From contig CALKCG010000147.1 in the NCBI GenBank assembly GCA_938082915.1, positions 1-8,706 on the forward strand: DNA of 8,706 nt, read 5' to 3'. The notes under the pieces were generated by a model. The model saw nothing but the letters and a program-made list of their open reading frames with translations. It did not search any database and was not told the origin of the DNA. The stretch comes from an uncultured archaeon (GTDB taxonomy: Archaea > Thermoproteota > CALKCG01 > B24). This document shows positions 5,727 through 8,706 of this stretch, one piece after another. The stretch's first letter is position 1. Every line of letters starts with the position of its first letter. The position numbers were made by a program, and so were the translations under genes.

Positions 5727-6236
5727 ATGGATATCCTGGAAAACCTCGACAAGTGCATAGCTGTAACCTACAACGCTATGAGGAGGACTGGTCTACTACT
5801 GGGTTCAATCGGATCCGATGGGAAGCCAAATCTCATGACTATTGGATGGGGATTGATTGGAATAATTTGGGCTAAACCGATCTTCCTCACAGCAGTTAGG
5901 ATAAGTAGGTATACGCATAAGCTTTTGGAGGAAAGCGGTGAATTCGCAGTGAACGTTCCCACTGAAGATATGAGCGAGGCTTGTAGAATCTGTGGGACTA
6001 CGTCTGGTAGAGAAGTTAACAAGTTCGATAAGACTGGTTTAAAGTGGAAGCGTGGCGAATTCGTCAAAGCACCGGTTGTAGAAGGATGTCCCATTGTCTA
6101 TGAGTGTAGAGTCGTGTATAAGGATTCTGTTAAGCTTCAAATGCTACCCGAAGACTTGGTTGAGAGCATTTATCCAAGAAGAGACTGGCATGTTCTATAC
6201 TATGGGGAAATCCTTAAAATACACGGGGAAGTTTAA
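5727..6236 (+). CDS. Flavin reductase-like (FMN-binding split-barrel) protein
   Basis: This 169-residue protein belongs to the flavin reductase-like family (COG1853 type), which binds FMN in a split barrel and in some members reduces free flavin with NAD(P)H. Family signs are SDGKPNLMTIGWG (30-42), a variable hydrophobic strand, RISRYTHKLLEESGEFAVNV (58-77) and CGTTSGREVNKF (89-100). The last region, KAPVVEGCPIVYECRVV (114-130), precedes a closing strand that includes HVLYYGEIL (155-163). It starts at ATG 5727 with GGGAGA just before and follows the nitroreductase stop by nine bases. The pair could be an electron-transfer couple, in which one supplies reduced FMN or reduces substrates with the other, but this is inferred only from adjacency. 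Confidence 0.88.
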   Translation: MDILENLDKCIAVTYNAMRRTGLLLGSIGSDGKPNLMTIGWGLIGIIWAKPIFLTAVRISRYTHKLLEESGEFAVNVPTEDMSEACRICGTTSGREVNKFDKTGLKWKRGEFVKAPVVEGCPIVYECRVVYKDSVKLQMLPEDLVESIYPRRDWHVLYYGEILKIHGEV

Positions 6237-6250
6237 AAATAACTATAATA

Positions 6251-6262
6251 CCTTTTTTCCTT
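6251..6262 (+). terminator. Pyrimidine-rich archaeal terminator
   Basis: CCTTTTTTCCTT lies 15-26 bases after the stop of the flavin reductase-like gene. Archaeal transcription often ends at such T runs without a hairpin. It would end the nitroreductase operon before the ribosomal promoter. Confidence 0.5.
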
Positions 6263-6440
6263 CATCATAAATACTTCAGCTTTTACTTTATTATTGCTTC
6301 CAAATGCGGATGGGAAAGACCTCGTTTTTACTCTATTATTCTTAACATCATCAGATATTTATCCGATATTCTCATAGGATTTATTTGAGATGCTTCAAGC
6401 TGAGTGGGAGAAAGCGGTTTTGAAAACTAAAAGCCGTAAT
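6263..6440. other. Intergenic spacer without a recognisable gene
   Basis: A/T-rich spacer of about 180 bases between the flavin operon and the ribosomal cluster. Both strands have frequent stops. TCATCA occurs twice near 6263 and 6347 (TGATGA on the minus strand), but no C/D-box pattern with matching CTGA spacing can be built. I see nothing else in it. Confidence 0.4.
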
Positions 6441-6484
6441 GCTTTTTAAGGAGAGAGTAATGTATGTACCTGCTAAAGGTGAGG
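6441..6484 (+). promoter_or_regulatory. Promoter and ribosome-binding site of the ribosomal cluster
   Basis: GCTTTTTAAGG at 6441-6451 is a TATA box. A start 25-27 bases downstream would fall near 6472, leaving a short leader with the strong Shine-Dalgarno AGGTGAGG at 6477-6484 four bases before GTG 6489. Confidence 0.55.
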
Positions 6485-6488
6485 CTAA

Positions 6489-6875
6489 GTGTCAGCTAAA
6501 AAACCGTTTTACGTTAGGTTTAATGTACCTAAGGAGCTGGCGGATGCAGCCTATGAGGCAGTATCTATGATTAAAGACACTGGTAAAATTAGACGAGGCG
6601 TTAACGAGGTTACAAAGTCTGTCGATAGGGGAGTCGCTAAGTTGGTGATCATAGCTGAAGATGTGGACCCGCCTGAAATAGTAGCGCACCTCCCCCTCTT
6701 ATGTGAGGAGCGGAAAGTCCCATACATATACGTGCCATCCAAGAAACAACTCGGCGTAGCAAGCGGTATAGAGGTGGCTGCCTCCTCAATAGCCGTGATA
6801 GACCCGGGAGAAGCGAAGGGAGTATTCGAAGAGCTTATCTCCAAGATTGAGGCTCTTAGAAAAGGTGGAAGATGA
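6489..6875 (+). CDS. rpl7ae: Ribosomal protein L7Ae (kink-turn RNA-binding protein)
   Basis: The 128 residues match archaeal L7Ae throughout. L7Ae binds kink-turns in 23S rRNA, in C/D and H/ACA guide RNAs, and in RNase P. The RNA-contact region GKIRRGVNEVTKSVDRG (32-48) holds the conserved Asn39, Glu40 and Lys43. AKLVIIAEDVDPPEIVAHLP (50-69) is the family signature, and the loop QLGVASGIEVAASSIAV (87-103) grips the flipped-out base. The start is GTG 6489, preceded by AGGTGAGG. It is the first gene of the L7Ae-S28e-L24e cluster, and its TGA overlaps the next ATG (ATGA). The promoter position predicts a leader of only about 16 bases, which leaves no room for a kink-turn autoregulatory element. 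Confidence 0.97.
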   Translation: MSAKKPFYVRFNVPKELADAAYEAVSMIKDTGKIRRGVNEVTKSVDRGVAKLVIIAEDVDPPEIVAHLPLLCEERKVPYIYVPSKKQLGVASGIEVAASSIAVIDPGEAKGVFEELISKIEALRKGGR

Positions 6876-7096
6876 TGAGTTCTAAAAGGCCTAGAGAAGA
6901 GGAGCCCAGCCCAGCTGAAGTCATTCAAATAATAGAGCGAACCGGTGTTACAGGTGAAGTAGAACTCGTTAGGGTTAGGATTTTAGCTGGCCATGATAAG
7001 GGTAGGGTGATCTCCAGAAACGTTAAAGGACCTGTTAGAATAGGTGATATCGTCCTACTTAAAGAAACTGAGAGAGAAGCGAAACGTATAAAGTAG
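6872..7096 (+). CDS. rps28e: Small-subunit ribosomal protein S28e
   Basis: This is a 74-residue protein of the S28e/RPS28 family, an OB-fold component of the 30S subunit near the mRNA exit and decoding regions. The diagnostic core is RVRILAGHDKGRVISRNVKG (34-53), followed by PVRIGDIVLLKETEREAKRI (54-73). The first ATG (6872) overlaps the L7Ae stop. The second ATG (6875) is equally possible and sits at a better six-base distance from GGTGG at 6864-6868. The N-terminal charged tail (SSKRPREEEPSPAE) is longer than in many homologues but ordinary for archaea. The overlap implies translational coupling with L7Ae. Confidence 0.95.
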   Translation: MMSSKRPREEEPSPAEVIQIIERTGVTGEVELVRVRILAGHDKGRVISRNVKGPVRIGDIVLLKETEREAKRIK

Positions 7097-7113
7097 TTGT
7101 AGAGGCGGAGTAT

Positions 7114-7308
7114 ATGCTATCTACAGCTAGAAAATGTTCTTTCTGCGGCTCTGATATACCCGTCGGATCAGGGATTATGTACGTTAAGCGAAATGGCACC
7201 ATACTCTGGTTTTGCTCGAGGAAATGTAGGGTGAGTATGTTGGAGTTTCACCGAGACCCTAGAAAGTTTAAGTGGACTGAATACTATGGGAAGGAGAGAA
7301 TGGAATAG
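7114..7308 (+). CDS. rpl24e: Large-subunit ribosomal protein L24e, zinc-ribbon type
   Basis: This 64-residue protein is the archaeal single-domain L24e of the 50S subunit. A four-cysteine zinc site is complete: Cys8 and Cys11 in CSFC, Cys34 and Cys38 in CSRKC. Between them lie PVGSGIMYVKRNGTILWF, and after them KFKWTEYYGK, both typical of the family. ATG 7114 follows a strong purine run, GAGGCGGAG (7102-7110), and is 17 bases after the S28e stop, so it is probably the third gene of the same transcript. Confidence 0.96.
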   Translation: MLSTARKCSFCGSDIPVGSGIMYVKRNGTILWFCSRKCRVSMLEFHRDPRKFKWTEYYGKERME

Positions 7309-7350
7309 TTAAAACTTGTTGATAAATTGTAATGGAAGGTGTCAACTTAC

Positions 7351-7938
7351 ATGAGGATAGTTGTTTTAGCCGTTCCGGGTGGAGGTAAAACCACTATAAT
7401 GCGTTATGTTCAGATGAGGAAATCCAATGTAACGATCGTTAATTTTGGAGATTACATGTTTAAAGCTGCTCAAGAACTCTATGGCATTAAAGACAGGGAT
7501 GAAATGCGTAAGAAGCTGCCGCCCGAAGACTATGTTAAACTTCAAGAGATTGCTGCTAGGGAGATATCTAACATACCTGGAGACGTTTTGATCGATACCC
7601 ACGCATCCATAAAAATAGAAGGGGGATACTACCCGGGCTTGCCTGATGATGTTGTTAAACTGATGAAACCGCACTATCTAATCCTCTTCGAATTCGATCC
7701 CGGTGTTGTATTATCTAGACGTATGAAAGATATGGAAGGCGTTAGGGCGGGTAGAGACGTAGAGACATCTGAAGAAATCGAGCAACAGCAACAAGTAAAC
7801 AGATTATTCGCAGCAGCCGCTGCGAATGCAGCTAGAGCTGTTTTACGTATTGTCAACCTACGCTTCCCTGAGAAGCATCCATATGAGCATGCTGAAGTAG
7901 GAGCTGAAGAGATTCTGAAACTCCTTAGAATGAAGTAG
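7351..7938 (+). CDS. adkA: Archaeal-type adenylate kinase
   Basis: Adenylate kinase of the archaeal AdkA type converts ATP + AMP to 2 ADP in the cytoplasm. From ATG 7351 it has 195 residues. The P-loop is AVPGGGKT (7-14), with Ala in the first, usually Gly, position, which still fits [AG]xxxxGK[ST]. Further AdkA landmarks are NFGDYM (31-36), KDRDEMRKK (47-55), IDTHASIKIEGGYYPGLP (81-98, AMP site), LFEFDP (112-117), LSRRMKD (121-127, lid arginines) and the C-terminal AEEILKLLR. ATG 7351 is preferred because GGAAGGTG (7334-7341) lies nine bases upstream and family members start right before the first strand. GTG 7339 would add only four residues (MSTY) and has no spaced ribosome-binding site. 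Confidence 0.94.
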   Translation: MRIVVLAVPGGGKTTIMRYVQMRKSNVTIVNFGDYMFKAAQELYGIKDRDEMRKKLPPEDYVKLQEIAAREISNIPGDVLIDTHASIKIEGGYYPGLPDDVVKLMKPHYLILFEFDPGVVLSRRMKDMEGVRAGRDVETSEEIEQQQQVNRLFAAAAANAARAVLRIVNLRFPEKHPYEHAEVGAEEILKLLRMK

Positions 7939-7959
7939 ACTGATTCTTAAAGAGGGGGT

Positions 7960-7974
7960 AAAGCTTAAAAATCT
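7960..7974 (+). promoter_or_regulatory. Promoter for the PUA-like gene, probably leaderless
   Basis: AAAGCTTAAAAATCT holds a BRE-like AAAG and the TATA box CTTAAAAAT. Its centre is about 26-27 bases before ATG 7995, and no Shine-Dalgarno precedes that ATG. The message probably starts at or within a few bases of the start codon. Confidence 0.55.
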
Positions 7975-7994
7975 GTACATTCTCTGAGTATGAT

Positions 7995-8378
7995 ATGGCC
8001 ATATTTCTCAGGATACTTCGAGAAGATTGGGCTAATAGGGTTTTTGAAAAAAGAATGTACTACACTTCACTTAAGAGGAGATGGGAGAAGGGTTTAGAGT
8101 GCTTCTTCATTATGAAGACTGACGTTGGCGACTCCGTAGTAGGGTATGGCATATTAGAAGACTACAAAGCTAAGGAAGATTGGCTTAAAATTGGAGGAGA
8201 ACATTTTATGGAGCATCCTTGGAAAACCGTTTTAAAATTTGGGAAACTTGTAAAATTCCAAAATCCAATACCCGTGAAAGAGCTTCAACTCGACCAGCGT
8301 TTAAAAGGCAAATATCTACATGGTGTTAAAATAGACCAATTCTTAGTGGATAGAATACTCAGCTTATTAGATCACTAG
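7995..8378 (+). CDS. Conserved archaeal protein with probable PUA-like fold
   Basis: This 127-residue soluble protein has no signal peptide or membrane segment. Its arrangement resembles small PUA-like (ASCH/DUF365-type) proteins that bind RNA or modified nucleotides: an N-terminal REDWANRVFEKRMYYTSLKR (9-28), a charged turn and strand, GDSVVGYGILEDY (45-57), a strand KFGKLVKFQNPIPVKE (81-96) and LKGKYLHGVKIDQ (103-115). The family is not certain and no catalytic residues can be named. It follows adkA after 56 bases but appears to have its own promoter. The neighbouring ribosomal genes suggest an RNA-related role, which is inference only. Confidence 0.78.
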   Translation: MAIFLRILREDWANRVFEKRMYYTSLKRRWEKGLECFFIMKTDVGDSVVGYGILEDYKAKEDWLKIGGEHFMEHPWKTVLKFGKLVKFQNPIPVKELQLDQRLKGKYLHGVKIDQFLVDRILSLLDH

Positions 8379-8426
8379 AGACAAAGTATTAAAAAATCGT
8401 GCCAAAATTTTACGGATAGAAAGAAA

Positions 8427-8462
8427 TTTATATACCTTTTTATAGATTGAAAAATCGGTGGA
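8427..8462 (+). promoter_or_regulatory. Promoter and ribosome-binding site of the last gene
   Basis: TTTATATACC at 8427-8436 is a clear TATA box. The transcript would start near 8457, and GGTGGA at 8457-8462 lies three bases before GTG 8466. Confidence 0.5.
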
Positions 8463-8465
8463 AAA

Positions 8466-8706
8466 GTGTCGAAGGAAATAGTAGAAGAGAAGATTCCATG
8501 GCATTTCCTAATACCCTTCATGGTAATTCTTGGGATCTTTACTATGGCTGTAAACCCTCTGAACGCAACTGGTACATGGAGAAATCCCCCTGGGTATTCT
8601 GCAGCTATGGGTGTTGTCGTTATATGCTATTCGGCTCTAACAGCCCTACCATTTATATGCTTCTATTTCGCGGGTGCTCTTGGAAGGTTAAACTTCTTTA
8701 AAAGAA
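8466..8706 (+). CDS. Membrane protein of unknown family (partial, 5' end)
   Basis: GTG 8466 opens a frame with no stop up to the window edge (80 codons). A charged start (SKEIVEEKI) is followed by a hydrophobic segment WHFLIPFMVILGIFTMAV (12-29), a polar loop NPLNATGTWRNPPGYS (30-45) and a second long segment that includes MGVVVICYSALTALPFICFY (48-67). It then ends with a positive stretch near LGRLNFFKR. This is a plain two-or-more-helix membrane protein, with the loop between the helices probably outside. I do not recognise the family. GGTGGA upstream and a TATA box support the start. A competing frame starting at 8447 is rich in Cys, Trp and Tyr and is its shadow. Confidence 0.75.
   Translation, partial: MSKEIVEEKIPWHFLIPFMVILGIFTMAVNPLNATGTWRNPPGYSAAMGVVVICYSALTALPFICFYFAGALGRLNFFKR

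Noticed and set aside
6263..6360. C/D-box guide RNA on the minus strand (two TGATGA-like and CTGA-like boxes)
   Set aside because: Box order and spacing do not fit a normal C/D RNA: the boxes are about 75 bases apart with no proper D'/C' pair.
6440..6488. Kink-turn autoregulatory leader for L7Ae
   Set aside because: L7Ae controls its own leader in some archaea, but here the predicted leader is about 16 bases and I could not pair a kink-turn.
6460..6567. ATG 6460 with a strong GGAGAG upstream, opening a 35-codon frame over the start of rpl7ae
   Set aside because: It overlaps L7Ae in another frame, and the TATA box at 6441-6451 predicts a transcript starting downstream of it.
6551..6928. Minus-strand frame of 125 codons
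   Set aside because: It is antisense to L7Ae and S28e, whose identity is certain.
8447..8701. Plus-strand frame of 84 codons near the right edge
   Set aside because: Its composition is odd (many Cys, Trp, Tyr), and it overlaps a better frame from GTG 8466 that encodes clean transmembrane helices and has its own ribosome-binding site.
1..8706. CRISPR array, transposase or insertion-sequence ends
   Set aside because: No regularly spaced repeats, transposase motifs or paired terminal inverted repeats were seen. The only repeats are the short ones listed.

Overview
The window is archaeal chromosomal DNA, most likely from the Thermoproteota or a related deep lineage. Three lines of evidence support this. 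First, it carries an archaeal/eukaryotic-type ribosomal cluster (L7Ae, S28e, L24e) followed by an archaeal-type adenylate kinase. Second, several genes have TATA boxes about 25-30 bases upstream of the likely transcription start, and GTG and TTG starts are common. Third, an unsplit tRNA-Arg(UCG) lacks an encoded CCA. The exact lineage cannot be read from this sequence alone.

Layout. Positions 1-529 (minus) hold the start of a membrane protein that resembles an ECF-transporter substrate-binding (S) component; it runs off the left edge. A perfect 20-base palindrome at 580-599 lies upstream of it. Positions 600-1271 are mostly non-coding or decayed, with a possible cupin N-terminal remnant at 1155-1271. 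Positions 1268-2164 (minus) hold a GNAT acetyltransferase followed by an unrecognised protein. Positions 2259-3532 (minus) are a gene graveyard. It contains a class I methyltransferase with an in-frame TGA and a large internal deletion, a possible small-ORF remnant, and the C-terminal half of a family 4 glycoside hydrolase (GH4) broken by at least two frameshifts. Positions 3529-3708 hold a 59-codon ORF of doubtful status and an imperfect direct repeat, next to tRNA-Arg(UCG) at 3717-3792.

Positions 3820-6236 are intact metabolic genes. A nickel-pincer (LarA-type) racemase on the minus strand diverges from a nitroreductase and a flavin reductase-like protein on the plus strand. The last two are a tight two-gene operon of probable FMN proteins. 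Positions 6489-7308 are rpl7ae, rps28e and rpl24e, followed by archaeal adkA at 7351-7938. A small PUA-like conserved protein (7995-8378), apparently expressed from a leaderless promoter, comes next. A new membrane protein starts at GTG 8466 and is cut by the right edge.

Functional themes are translation plus adenylate supply on the right, flavin-dependent redox and 2-hydroxyacid metabolism in the centre, and degenerating accessory genes on the left. No clear novel defence, mobile or CRISPR system is visible. The items most worth a second look are the palindromic operator beside the ECF-like gene and the cluster of decaying genes beside the tRNA.
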